Origin: Siphonodentalium dalli
Lineage: Eukaryota; Mollusca; Scaphopoda; Gadilida; Siphonodentaliidae
NCBI GenBank assembly: GCA_032622095.1
Contig: CP136069.1
Span: 81,490,958 to 81,554,957, forward strand
Reading direction: 5' to 3'
DNA length: 64,000 nucleotides
In this document: positions 1 to 9,338 of the stretch, piece after piece
How positions within the stretch are numbered: the first letter of the stretch is position 1
Layout: each line of letters opens with the position of its first letter
Program-made: the position numbers and the translations under genes
The notes under the pieces: model-generated
What the model was told of the DNA's origin: nothing
Database searches by the model: none
Seen by the model: only the letters and a program-made list of their open reading frames with translations

Positions 1-140
1 AGGATTCTGTTTTCTGTTCGTGTGTAAAGTTCCTAACACAAGGGCGGAAATATGGCATCTCATGCTAACCCACGCAAGCAATTACGCCGGTAACTTGACG
101 CCGCCATTTTTGAAGAAATATTATCTCCCTTTTTAGTTTG

Positions 141-148
141 TGACGTCA
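141..148. promoter_or_regulatory. CRE-like palindrome, possible promoter
   Basis: A perfect TGACGTCA lies 33 bp upstream of a minus-strand ATG (107-105) in an AAAATGGCGGCG context, which is typical of animal housekeeping start sites. The minus-strand reading frame is only 15 codons before a stop, so a splice donor would be needed soon after; a weak GTAATT is present. A second TGACGTCA is at 1081-1088. CREB/ATF binding is family knowledge; that this is a promoter is inference. Confidence 0.25.
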
Positions 149-1312
149 CAGCCTCACTTGGTTGTTTAACGTTAAACTGTATCGCGTACGATATTCTGTT
201 TTTAGATACGAAAATAAATAAAACATCAGATTGAATTTTTGTTCTGCACAATAAATGATTATCTGTTGTGAATAAATTATAGTTTAATTCGCGAAAGATT
301 GTTTGGTTGCCATATTTGCACATATAGAAGTCATGTGAGTTTGGCCGAGATTGTCACATTCAAATATTAAGCGACCATTAACTGGCCGTAAATTAATTGT
401 TCAAAATTATAACGTAAATAATCTTGGCTTAATATAATACATGTATGTAGTCTTCAATAGGTTGTGATTGCTTGGGTTTTGCTCAGAATAACAAGCAAAC
501 AAGCCGAAATGATTTTAGTGTGATAGCCTTTATAAATATATGTACTGGATGAGCAACGTGAAGTGAGGCCATGACATTATCTTATAAATATGGACGCGCC
601 GTAATTAGCATGAGTTTTGTATTACGCGAGGTGATATCATTGTCTTTGAGCCTAATTAAGAAATGAGATGTGTTCTATGCACCATGGTTGATATTCTAAA
701 TATATTAACAGCCTGATTTGTTGAGGGTTTGCTTCCCCTTTAACTAAATTTAGATTGATAGATAATTACTGCTGTCATATAGTCGTGGTGTATACTGAGC
801 CACAGTGACAGTACGGGAGTTTTATTGGTGTCATCACAGATTGACAGTTTGACATGCTTCAGCTATACCGTTTGTTCCTTTAATTGTTTTTTGGAGTCTT
901 CAACTCAAAATATATTCTTTAAAACTTGACTTTGATGTTTATAATTATAAACATATTTCCCAAAAGCCCTCATTTTGGATATTATGCAATGCCCCATCAT
1001 ATAGGTCGTTATTGAAGATAGTTCTAATCGTGGCTGTACTAAATCAGTCAGTGTGTGGTTCAAATTATTTACACAGTATATGACGTCACATGGCACATGC
1101 TCGACAGGAAACTACAATGTAATGAGGTCGGCTGTTTACAAGTTTCATTGATTCTGTTTTGTGTTTACAAGTTTCAATGAGAGTATTTTGTGTCCACACG
1201 ATTGAATAAATAACTTCATATTACATGGCATATGCCGGGTAGTTGTATTGGCATGCTTATCTATAATCATATCAGACTGTTTGGACGATGCCAATAGCGT
1301 CTTTTTAGACTG
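149..1312. other. No gene recognised
   Basis: AT-rich sequence with only short open frames and no conserved protein similarity that I can see. The 5' exon of the MRPS2 gene could lie here or before the window start; I could not identify it. Confidence 0.5.
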
Positions 1313-1744
1313 TTACAAATGTTTTCTACAGTCAATAGCACGGTTGTGTTGTATTGTATTGTTCAACTGTGAGGTACGATTAATATCGGATGGGCTATTA
1401 TTGGCCAATGGCCGATTCCGATTCCTATTATCAGAACAACAGAACCTTCTAGTGTCATTATGATGTGTTCTAATGCTAGAAGAATATCCTTGAACACTAT
1501 TATTGAGTCCATCAGTGTGAATAGATTCAGAGATAGTTATAGGTTCACTTAGAATACCTGACAGATAAATAAAAGCTGATGCCCCACTAGTTAGAGAGTC
1601 AGGAAATGTTGAACCATCAGTGAACATTTTTAGAATATCCTGATCGAGAGTTTGCTCAAGATATGTTATGGTGTCTTTCACCGCATTGTCACGCAGGGCT
1701 AACAATTTGACACTAATCGATTCACGTAAATATTCGTGCAACAA
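1313..1744 (-). pseudogene. Possible degraded RNase H-like fragment of a retroelement
   Basis: A 143-codon open frame contains MFTDGST followed by GASAFIYLSG and then a DGLNNSVQ segment. The order TDGS, glycine/alanine-rich strand, D-x-SxxQ resembles the RNase H domain at the end of some non-LTR retrotransposon polyproteins. The remaining catalytic acidic residues cannot be placed and the tail (after about residue 90) is low-complexity, so it looks decayed. The lead of about 40 residues is not recognised. The call is tentative. Confidence 0.35.
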
Positions 1745-2334
1745 AAATCATGAGAATCCAAGTGGATTCGCACTGTATATGCACTAAGATTTGTTTCATA
1801 CAGTAACTGTTTTAATTGACTGAGCTTCCAGAAAATGGATCACTCGGTTTGACACTGTTATCATAAAACCGCTTTGATCTATGCCGAATTTGGCAGTCAT
1901 GTGTCCGTAATCATGTGCAGGTACATCACTAATAGAGTGTGTCAAAAGCAATCTATGCTAATTTCAGCATTCAGTACTGATAAGTGCAAGGTGGGTTCTG
2001 TATTTCATGTGGCATTTGACTAAACTATTAAACATTGCCTGGTACTTAGCACTAGTAGAAACATAGAAACCGTTCAGTGATTTCCCAAGACTGTGCCAAT
2101 TAGCAACTTGATGTTGTTGGGGAAACTAGGGTCCTTTTTCGGCCATAAACTGTAAGTAATTATCATTTCAGGCTCAAGGATTTTTGGATTGGAGAGTGTG
2201 GTAAAGCAGTTTAGAATATGTGCTAGCAGTGTATCAAGATTCCACACTGGATCTGCAGTTTTTTCAACACAACCAGTTGAGTCTGAACCAGATTTGATCA
2301 AAGGTGGATAGATATTATTAATTATACACATCAA
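1745..2334 (-). pseudogene. Unidentified frame-shifted ORF remnants
   Basis: A minus-strand frame from 2334 to 2074 (86 codons, with SLWPKKDPSFPNN near its end) runs into a second open frame after a +1 shift. The second frame contains NGFYVSTSAKYQAMF, and a third short frame contains HDYGHMTAKFGIDQSGF. The chain of frames in one orientation suggests one decayed coding sequence, possibly the upstream part of the RNase H-like remnant at 1313-1744. I do not recognise the family. Confidence 0.25.
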
Positions 2335-2344
2335 ATGCTCAAAA

Positions 2345-3290
2345 ATGTCTGAATGTCCTTGTCAAGCTATAGTCACCACGAATGCCTTATTGTCAAACTA
2401 TCTGTCAACATTTCTAAACAATAGTGCTATTTTAGCTCAACATGACAAAGTCAAGATTGAGCTTTTGCCATGGGTTGGCATCCGCTGTGCATCTATCCGT
2501 CAACAATTTCCTTTAGCACACCCTACAGGCCACATGTCTCATCCGATCATCACCAAATGGATCTTCCGGGTGACTAGACTAGATGGGAGCCATCAAATTT
2601 TTTTCAAAATTCATTCAAAAACATGGCTGCCAGCAACAATTTTGGATTTCACATTTGAATCCATTGGCACACCCCTGTAGCCCGCATTTATTGGAGAATT
2701 GTTTTGAAAATTTACAAGCATGTTTAGGATCACCTCTAAATGGGAGCTTTCAAATTTGAACGATTTTTAATGAAAAACATCGCCGCTGGCAGCCATAATG
2801 GATTTTAGTCTTTGCATGAATAAATTCTTCCGCACCCCCTAAAAACTACATCCCCTTCTGGTCGTCACCAAATTTCATATGGATCTATGATAGCTATAAA
2901 TTTTTTTCCAAATAGCATTAAAAAACATGTTAGATTTTACTCTTTGCATGACTAAATACTTCGCACACACCCTACAGGCCAGATCCCTCATCCGATCATC
3001 AAAAATATGGTCTCCCAATGGCCATCTTGGATTTCATCTTCATCTTGAAACCTTCAGCACATTCTGTAGCCGACATTTATTGGAGAAATGTTTTGAAAAT
3101 TTACAGGCATGTTTAACTTTAGGATAAAATTTTTAACCAATTGATCCAAAACTTCATATGTCTTTTCGGGTTGACCTCTGGTCTTGCTTAAACATTTAAA
3201 CTTTCGGCATTCCTTATCACTCTATTGACTGTAATGTATGATATTATTCCCTCTCCAAGCTACAGTGCCATTGACACTCTCATTTAGGGA
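2345..3290. repeat. Old copy of a tandem-cored interspersed repeat
   Basis: Contains 'gagcttttgccatggg', 'acatggctgccagcaac' and 'cttgcatgactaaat' modules and ends in 'agctacagtgccattgacac'. The same modules build the younger array at 21165-22715, so this is a diverged member of the same family with about three core units. The short open frames inside are repeat artefacts. Confidence 0.6.
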
Positions 3291-3461
3291 CTGTCCTCTG
3301 TTTGAGTGTGGGCACCTTTTAGGGAAGGTGATTGAAGGGGATTACCCACTTGGCCAGACATTTCATAAATAAAATACCAAATGATCTGGTCTGGTTAGTG
3401 CAAGCTGTTTTCTCTCTAATTCTGTGTTTTTAATAATCTCAAGCATGAAGTTTCCTCATAT

Positions 3462-3855
3462 ATTTTACTAGATCATGTCATGAATCTCTACTCTGGCTAA
3501 CACCAGTAGAGATCATATTCCACCAGTACAAAACCTGGAACTTATTGATCTTCTGACCCGTTCATCAGGGAACTTTATAACATTGAACAAACAAGGCAGG
3601 GAAAATTTTGCTTTGTTAATGCTTGTTCCTCAATATTCTACTCCACATTAGGGGGTCATCCCAGCTGGGGATTACATTATTTTCTCTGACTTTTTTGAGC
3701 CGATATCGCAATAAACATTGAATTAATTACCAGCAGAAATTCCATTTTTGTTAGCGATTCAAAGCAAAATCGCTCTCAAACTTGACACTAAGTCACTTAA
3801 ATCATGCAATTTCGAGTTGGGACCTTCACCTACAGTGAAGTACATTATTAAGGAA
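3462..3855. repeat. Foldback element F, copy 1, left part
   Basis: The segment from 'agatcatgtcatgaatctc' to 'gaagtacattattaaggaa' recurs in the second copy at 37410-38535. Its complementary arm continues at 5243-5396 after the 1.39-kb insertion. In copy 2 both arms are present, so copy 1 is one F element split by a transposon. Target sequence TTAAGGAA occupies 3848-3855. Confidence 0.7.
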
Positions 3856-3860
3856 GAATG

Positions 3861-3970
3861 CCGGCTGATACGGACCCTGGCTCTTACGGACCCTGGCTCA
3901 TACGGACCCCGGCTGATACGGACCCTGGCTTATACGGACCCCCGGCTTATACGGACCTTGGCTCATACAG
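3861..3970 (+). repeat. Left terminal array of 16-bp repeats
   Basis: About seven tandem units of the type GGCTCATACGGACCCT. The third unit position varies (CTG, CTC, CTT). It is the inverted partner of the array at 5137-5235. Confidence 0.85.
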
Positions 3971-4011
3971 ACCTCAATTAAAATACACAATTTTATTTTT
4001 TATGTTTTATG

Positions 4012-4017
4012 TTTATT
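4012..4017 (-). terminator. Poly(A) signal AATAAA of the transposon-borne gene
   Basis: TTTATT on the + strand, that is AATAAA on the minus strand, 93 nt after the stop codon of the two-exon gene and still inside the element, just before its left terminal array. Confidence 0.55.
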
Positions 4018-4110
4018 TAAATAAATTTAAATTATGACAACATACATACAGAGATAACAAAAATATGATGATGACAAAAATGGAACAAAGTTACATCAGA
4101 CGAACATTAT

Positions 4111-4274
4111 TTAAACTGGGGCGTACAGCTTGGCGGCTTCTTTTAGTATTTTGCTGGCACTTGTCCTCATCGACGAGTAGTCTCTCCACAATGTCATTAA
4201 CTTTCCGGTCGTCTCCCTGAATTCAACCGGTGTACCAAGGCGTTTGGCTTGACGGTATTCATCTCGGCTTATTC
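4111..4274 (-). CDS. Small transposon-borne protein, exon 2
   Basis: The acceptor TTCTTTTTAG precedes base 4274, and the exon ends at a TAA stop (4113-4111). The first two bases complete the Gly codon split by the intron. It encodes 53 residues beginning ISRDEYRQAKRLG, then PVEFRETTGKLMTLWRDYSS, and ending KLYAPV. The stretch TGISRDEYRQA matches, from memory, the 'HRxCxTGIS..(E/D)YR.A' part of PHD-like zinc fingers common in mollusc and cnidarian transposon-associated proteins. Those normally continue to a W-x-C-x-x-C pair, which is absent here. The rest is basic and helical-looking. Both exons lie inside the 1.39-kb element, so the gene travels with it. Confidence 0.65.
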
Positions 4275-4402
4275 CTAAAAAGAATTATAAACAAAATTAC
4301 AAAAATGTCAATTTATAATCACATATAAATGAACGAGTACAACTTTCGGGCAATGAACGACTGTAGTGAACGAAAATTAACGATAATTGTTTTATAACTC
4401 AC

Positions 4403-4508
4403 CTGTGTCACAAACCCGATGTGTCAAACTGGAACATTCAGGTTCAATGCAGCCAATAACCTCCTGGCGATGCCGAATGGTATCTCCACATGAAGCACAG
4501 TTAGACAT
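4403..4508 (-). CDS. Small transposon-borne protein, exon 1
   Basis: ATG at 4508-4506. 35 codons plus one base run to a consensus donor (G|GTGAGT, 4402-4397). The protein begins MSNCASCGDTIRHRQ and contains CIEPECSSLTHRVCDTG across the junction: a CxxC pair, then C-x4-C, then H-R-x-C. This is the first half of a treble-clef/PHD-like zinc finger with a three-residue shift in the second cysteine pair. Phase 1 joins exactly to exon 2 (GA ATA AGC), giving an 89-residue product. The 160-bp duplicated segment just upstream may hold its promoter. Function unknown; DNA or chromatin binding is only a guess. Confidence 0.65.
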
Positions 4509-4522
4509 TGTGGAATTATGCC

Positions 4523-4852
4523 AGTCGACAATAAATCAGTTGAATATATACCAGTTGAGTTTTTACTAACATGTTTTCATAGCAAATCAAACTCAGTGGA
4601 TTCATCCTGATCACCATTCACTGACCATTCATCATCGCATGTCTGTTTATAAAACAATATAAAGGGATCACACACGAGTGTTTATATAACGGACAATGAA
4701 TCAGTTGAAACAAGTTGTGTTTTTACTAACATGTTTTCGTAACAAATCAAACTCAGTGTATTCATGCTGATTACCATTCACTGACCATTTATCACCGCAT
4801 GTCTGTTTATACAACGACATAAAGGGATCACACACGCGTGTTTATACAACGG
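4523..4852. repeat. Two-copy 160-bp tandem duplication
   Basis: The segment containing 'ttttactaacatgttttc' at 4561 recurs at 4721, with the following 'actgaccattcatc' and 'aagggatcacacacg' in the same order. It lies directly upstream of the small gene's ATG. Confidence 0.8.
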
Positions 4853-5136
4853 CGAAGAGATTAATTAACACGATTCAATAAATGCCTTTTCAAGTCAGAA
4901 CATCACATAAATTCTCAATTAATACAGATATATGTGTGAAAAGACAATCATACTTATATATTAAATTCATAAATATAAGTTTGAAAATCACCGAAAAAAA
5001 TCGGTTAAATTCATAAGTTTGAAAATCACCAAAAAAACCCAGAAATTCTCAATGAATACAGATATATGTGTGAAAAGAGACAATCATAATTATATATTAA
5101 ATTCATAGATATAAGTTTCAAAATTGCATATTTTAA

Positions 5137-5235
5137 TTGAGGTCCGTATGGGCCGGGGTCCGTATAAGCCAGGGTCCGTATCAGCCGGTGGTCCGTAAAA
5201 GCCAGGGTCCGTAAGAGCCAGGGTCCGTATAAGCC
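5137..5235 (-). repeat. Right terminal array of 16-bp repeats
   Basis: Inverted copy of the left array, about six units of 'ccagggtccgtataag' type. Its unit order at the end (TATAC, CTTAC, TTTAC) differs slightly from the left end. Confidence 0.85.
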
Positions 5236-5242
5236 GCATACC

Positions 5243-5396
5243 TTAAGGAACAGTAATAACTAAGAAAAATATTCCCTGCATTATTTTTCGACTTTTATAA
5301 TTCTCCCTGTCAAAACTTCAAAAAGTTCCCAGGTTTTGTACTGGTGGACTATGATCTCTATGTGTGTTAGCCAGAGTTGAGATTCATGGCATGATC
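5243..5396. repeat. Foldback element F, copy 1, right part
   Basis: Runs from TTAAGGAACAG to 'gattcatggcatgatct', matching 38390-38535 and the reverse complement of 37410-37570. It is the continuation of the F element interrupted at 3855. Confidence 0.7.
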
Positions 5397-5604
5397 TAAT
5401 ATTTTATTTCGTTTTCAGAACATGCCAACCAGATTTCCAAAGATTTGGCAATAAAATCTTATGAGTGTTTTCGTGTAGGACCGCTATTATTTGATAATTC
5501 AATCTATTCATTCCAATCACATCAAAGAGACCAGGGCTGTCAAAGAAAATTGTCCGTGTATTTGGGTTCCTTTGGTGCTTGAGACAAGAAGCAGGAGAGA
5601 AGTA

Positions 5605-5817
5605 CAGTAATGCCCTAAGTAATCGACCCCTTAACCACAGCAGAATTATGGGTAACTTTTCAGGATTTATTCGGAAATACGGCTTGTTGCCATTCATCGG
5701 AAAGCTCTCGGCGAGAGCTTTCCGATGAATGGCAACAAGCCATATTTCTGACTAAATCCTGAAAAGTTACCCATAATTCTGCTGTGGTTAAGGGGTCGAT
5801 TACTTAGGGCATTACTG
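5605..5817. mobile_element. Foldback MITE P1, near-perfect palindrome
   Basis: 213 bp from CAGTAATGCCCTAAGT to the reverse complement, with TA on both sides (5603-5604, 5818-5819). The centre is GCTCTCGGCGAGAGC. TA target and CAGTAATG-type ends fit a Tc1/mariner-derived MITE. It sits 220 bp upstream of the MRPS2 exon acceptor. Other copies: 6937-7020, 8734-8905, 8938-9027, 13472-13587, 20545-20759 and 46759-46819. Confidence 0.85.
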
Positions 5818-6037
5818 TAGTGACTCATTAAAATGTTGAAGTGTCACTTGTGACTTGAATACATTCACAAGATGTCAGTTGAATACATTCTGCCCAGCAC
5901 TATTGTTAAATTATTTTTAGAAATTTCCAATCGGCTCTTATATGCCGCCCTGCACTTCAGAATCAGAATAGCAAGAGTATAGCTAAGTGCCTTTTATAGT
6001 CTCAAGATGAAAACTAATATATTTTATCCCATTTCAG

Positions 6038-6696
6038 ATGCTACATCTGACAAAGATGTCACACTAAACCATCCAGATTATTTCGGAGTCAAACCCCTTG
6101 TTAGGAAGACAGAATTGTTCATCAGGAAAGTTCATTATGGGCACAAGGCTGGAACACGAAACGAATACATGACGCCATATATATTTGGATCTCGTTTGAA
6201 TGTGGACATAATTGATTTAGAACAGACGTTACCACTGCTGCAGAGTGCATTGAATATTGCTGCTCAAATCGCTTACAGAGATGGTGTCATTCTATTTGTC
6301 AGTCACAACCAGCTGAATTTGCCACTCATCGAGGAAACGGCAAAAGCATGTGGTGAATATGCACATACACGAAAATGGTGGTTGGGATCATTTACGAACT
6401 CAGAGAAATATTACGCATCAGTTGTTCGTTTACCTGACTTGGTAATCTTCGTTAACACATTAACGAACGTCTTCGAGCAGCACAATGGGGTTATCGAGGC
6501 TGCTAGACTGTTGATTCCCACTATAGGGATTGTTGATACAAACTGTGACCCTCGGCTGATAACTTATCCAGTTCCTGGGAATGATGACACTCCTTGTGCT
6601 GTGGAACTCTACTGTTCTTTGTTCAAAGAAGCCATCCTTAGAGGAAAGGCAAAGCGGAAAGAACATCAAGATCACACACCTCCTGAGAATGTCTGA
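6038..6696 (+). CDS. MRPS2: Mitochondrial small ribosomal subunit protein uS2m, last exon
   Basis: Encodes 218 residues plus a split codon. It is the S2 domain of the mitoribosomal small subunit, a structural protein at the head-body junction that acts in the mitochondrial matrix. Recognised by the segment order HPDYFGVKPL, HYGHKAGTRN, PYIFGSRL followed by DIIDLEQT, CGEYAHTRKWW, RLPDLVIFVNT and IPTIGIVDTNCDPRLITYP with GNDDTP; these match vertebrate MRPS2 closely. The acceptor is the AG at 6036-6037 after 'tttatcccatttc', and the exon starts in phase 1 (two bases finish a codon). The upstream in-frame ATG at 6007 is intronic. Stop TGA at 6694-6696. The C-terminus is a short lysine-rich tail. 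The exon(s) for the mitochondrial targeting peptide are not found upstream in the window. Confidence 0.95.
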
Positions 6697-6829
6697 TTTT
6701 AGTTGACAGTCATGCTTATTTTCATGCATACTAAATCAAATTTAGTGTATTTTTGTCTTGGATTTTGGGAAACAGTGTTGTATTCATTAATTTTAGCAGT
6801 AGACAACTGTTTTTATGGAAAGTTGTGAC

Positions 6830-6835
6830 AATAAA
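6830..6835 (+). terminator. Poly(A) signal AATAAA of MRPS2
   Basis: AATAAA 134 nt after the stop codon, in an AT-rich 3' region ('gtgacaataaaaccag'). Confidence 0.6.
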
Positions 6836-6936
6836 ACCAGCAGTCTGCCACTGAAATTGATGAAACACAACATTGTTATTGACATTCTAATACTAGTAAT
6901 AGAATTTGTGAAAATGAATCATAAAATGCAAGCCAT

Positions 6937-7020
6937 ATACAGCCATATTTCCAACTAAATCCTGAAAAATTACCCATAATTCTGCTGTGGTTAAGGAGTC
7001 GATTATTTAGGGCATTACTG
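6937..7020. mobile_element. Half copy of foldback MITE P1
   Basis: Right arm only: 'agccatatttccaactaaat', then the CTGCTGTGGTTAAGG and GGGCATTACTG end, followed by TA. Confidence 0.75.
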
Positions 7021-7311
7021 TATAAGGCTTTATAAATTGAATCCTTCTGAGAAATTCTATTTTAAATGCACTGTTGGCCTTCGTTATAGGTTATAATTTA
7101 GAAATAACAGTTTCCAAATTATGAAAATATCCTCAAGAAATATACCAGTAGTAATAGTACAGTATAATGATAGTATGAATGAGATATTTCCACAAAACGC
7201 ATTTTCCGTGAACTGAGCATTTGTATATATACAACACGTAAAGAGTGAGCGATAAGCAAGACATCCAACACTGTGACATTCTTTTTAGGAGAGTGATTCA
7301 TGGTGCAAAGT

Positions 7312-7383
7312 TGAGATATCGAGGCTACTAGACTATTGGTTCCAACTATACGGATTGTTGATTTTAGTTCAGTCATGCTTGCA
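7312..7383 (+). pseudogene. Partial MRPS2 3'-end duplicate
   Basis: 'tatcgaggctactagac' and 'actatacggattgttgat' match MRPS2 exon bases 6496-6538 (residues IEAARLLIPTIGIVD). The match jumps directly to 'tttagttcagtcatgctt', which matches the MRPS2 stop/3'UTR junction at about 6696-6718. About 155 bp between the two parts are missing, so it is a non-functional rearranged copy. Confidence 0.6.
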
Positions 7384-7387
7384 AATA

Positions 7388-7957
7388 GTTTGTCTGTCAT
7401 TTGCAGAATGAGGTCCCCAGAGGTTAAATTTAGTGATGCTATCCCACAAAGCAGGCTAGCATCCCCATATTCACCATCCGGGGACCTGATTCTGCTTAGG
7501 CCTCATCTTCTGGGAGATATCTGTAGTCTCAAATTAACATTGTTTTTAATTACTTTTTCCGTTCTGGGAAGTTTCTATAAATTCTATATCCCCTCATTTG
7601 TTCAGTTTCCCCTCATTTGCAGAAGATAAAATGCATAATCGAGGTGACTAATGGGTGAACATCACCAAGTTCAACTGGGGAAATTCAATCTGATCCCAGG
7701 TCTCCTACAGCAGTTGAGGCTTAAGCAGAATTAGGTTCCCAGAGCAGGCCGTTAAATTTGCGAGAATCAAAATATGGTGTTTCTACATGAATCGGAAGCT
7801 TTTTACGAGAATCAAATGAGAATCATGATTCTGATTCGTGATCAGATTTGAAGGGCTGCCAGTGGGTGAGTTTGGCGATGCTAGCCTGCCTTGCGGGATA
7901 GGGTCACTAACTTCACCCTTTGGGGACCTCATTCTGCAAATGACAGACACACTATTT
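7388..7957. mobile_element. hAT-like element (430-bp family), divergent copy
   Basis: Left end 'tctgtcatttgcagaatgag' and right end 'cattctgcaaatgacagac' are inverted repeats that continue through the 'gaggtccccagaggg' sub-terminal block. Same family as 12983-13404 and 19673-20125 but longer and more diverged. Confidence 0.65.
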
Positions 7958-7963
7958 ACAGAC

Positions 7964-8008
7964 ATGCCAACTATATGGATTGTAGATTATAGTTCACAGT
8001 CGTGCTTT
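7964..8008 (+). pseudogene. Second partial MRPS2 3'-end duplicate
   Basis: 'atgccaactatatggattgt' followed by 'agttcacagtcgtgctt' repeats the junction seen at 7336-7383, with the same missing segment. It lies just outside the other end of the hAT-like element. Confidence 0.5.
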
Positions 8009-8690
8009 GTATCATGGGTGCTTTATAATAAAGTCATTTGTGTTTATAATTGTAAAATTGTTTTAATTTGTGGGCATCTATTATTATTTGGTCTCATGAT
8101 TTGACTAAATCATAAAATCAACATCCATCGAATATTCTACACACTGATTCAGATATCAGACAAGTATGCAAGATAGGATTGACATTGGACATAAACTTTA
8201 TTTATCTCCTGCATATAGAAATGGGCTCCGTCCGTCCGTCCTTAAGAAATTTGAATTATCGTTTTGAACTTTCAAGTGTTTTTCATCATTGCCACTGGAT
8301 ATATATCAATTGATATGAAATGATATATGTATGTCCGATGCTTTAAAGAGAATACAAAAAATTTATGCGAATTGCCCGTGTAAATAAATGGGTCTGTGAC
8401 TAACGGCCCCTGAGCCAGCCCACCCATTTTGTGACAACCTGCCCCCGGTGAACCCTCTTGCCTAAAAATTATAATGGTAATTAGGAGGTGTGAAGGGATT
8501 ATCAGATGTGCAATTAGACTGGTTATGATGTGGTCATTTGTTCAAAGAAAACTAGGATATGTACTTTATCGATTTTTATATGATGTAATACAATGTAATA
8601 ATAAGTAGACCCGTTCCCCAAATAAATGTTTCTTTGGAAATGAAGCGAGTTTCCCCACTGTTCACATGCATTCACTGATGTTATCGAGAG
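8009..8690. other. No gene recognised
   Basis: AT-rich spacer with a short (GTCC)n tract at 8228-8240; no coding or structural signal seen. Confidence 0.5.
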
Positions 8691-9030
8691 GACAGCTTGT
8701 TGCCATGCAGGATACAGAATTGGAAGCCACATACAGTAATGCCCTAAGTAATCGACCCCTTAACCACAGCAGAATTATGGGTAATTTTCAGGATTTTCGG
8801 GGAGAGCTTTCCGATGAATGGCAGCAAGCCATATTTCCTACTAAATCCTGAAAATTACCCATAATTCTGCTGTGGTTAAGGGGTCGATTACTTAGGGCAT
8901 TACTGTATGTGGCTTCCAATTCTGTATCCTGCATGGCAACAAGCCATATTTCTGACTAAATCCTGAAAAGTTACCCATAATTCTGCTGTGTGTGGTTAAG
9001 AAGTCGATTACTTAGGGCATTATTGTACTG
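8691..9030. mobile_element. Nested palindromes with P1 MITE inside a longer inverted repeat
   Basis: A P1 MITE (8734-8905, TA on both sides) sits exactly at the centre of an outer inverted repeat ('gccatgcaggatacagaat' at 8701 and its complement at 8919-8937). The outer repeat then continues into another P1 right arm (to about 9027). Confidence 0.7.
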
Positions 9031-9183
9031 TATACACCCATCAGTAAGCCCAGGAGGCAGTGAATGTTTTGACACAAAAACTTGGGACTGGGCTTACCTT
9101 TGAGGACCCCCACATGCAAAATCTCAGTTTGATTTCATATTGCTAATCTAATGTAATGTTTTATATGAATCATGATGTATATA

Positions 9184-9338
9184 GAGAGTAATCAATTGGT
9201 TCCAAAAATTACGTTAAATAATTCACAAGAGGCGAGAGACATCGGTAAGAAACGAACACGCATTAGTTTCTTACCCAAACGTCTCTTGCCTCGAGTGAAT
9301 TATTGAACGTAATTCTCAGAACTAATTGATTACTCTAT
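9184..9338. mobile_element. Foldback MITE, 155 bp
   Basis: Inverted arms 'agagtaatcaattggttc' and 'actaattgattactct', with inner arms 'gaattattcac'-type and 'gagacatcggtaagaaac' / 'gtttcttacccaaacgtctc'. Confidence 0.7.

Larger units (their letters stand above)
3856..5242. mobile_element. Gene-carrying TIR element with 8-bp target duplication
   Basis: The element is 1387 bp long and flanked by TTAAGGAA (3848-3855 and 5243-5250). Each end is an array of a 16-bp repeat, consensus CTNATACGGACCCTGG: about seven units at 3861-3970 and six, inverted, at 5137-5235. Both arrays pass into CGGACCTCAATTAAAATA. Inside are a two-exon minus-strand gene and two internal tandem duplications (160-bp period at 4523-4852; about 140-bp period at 4915-5120). 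A related uninserted site reads GAAGTACATTACTAAG at 38377-38392. An 8-bp duplication fits MULE, hAT, Merlin or P types; TTAA-specific families (piggyBac, Kolobok) remain possible if only TTAA was duplicated. No transposase is encoded, so it is non-autonomous. Confidence 0.75.

Noticed and set aside
52-107. Plus-strand ATG at 52 with GTAACT donor as exon 1 of MRPS2
   Set aside because: The exon would end in phase 2, while the 6038 exon needs phase 1, and no intermediate exon was found.
6007-6037. ATG at 6007 as the MRPS2 start
   Set aside because: It lies in a polypyrimidine-AG acceptor region, and the residues before 6038 do not resemble a targeting peptide.
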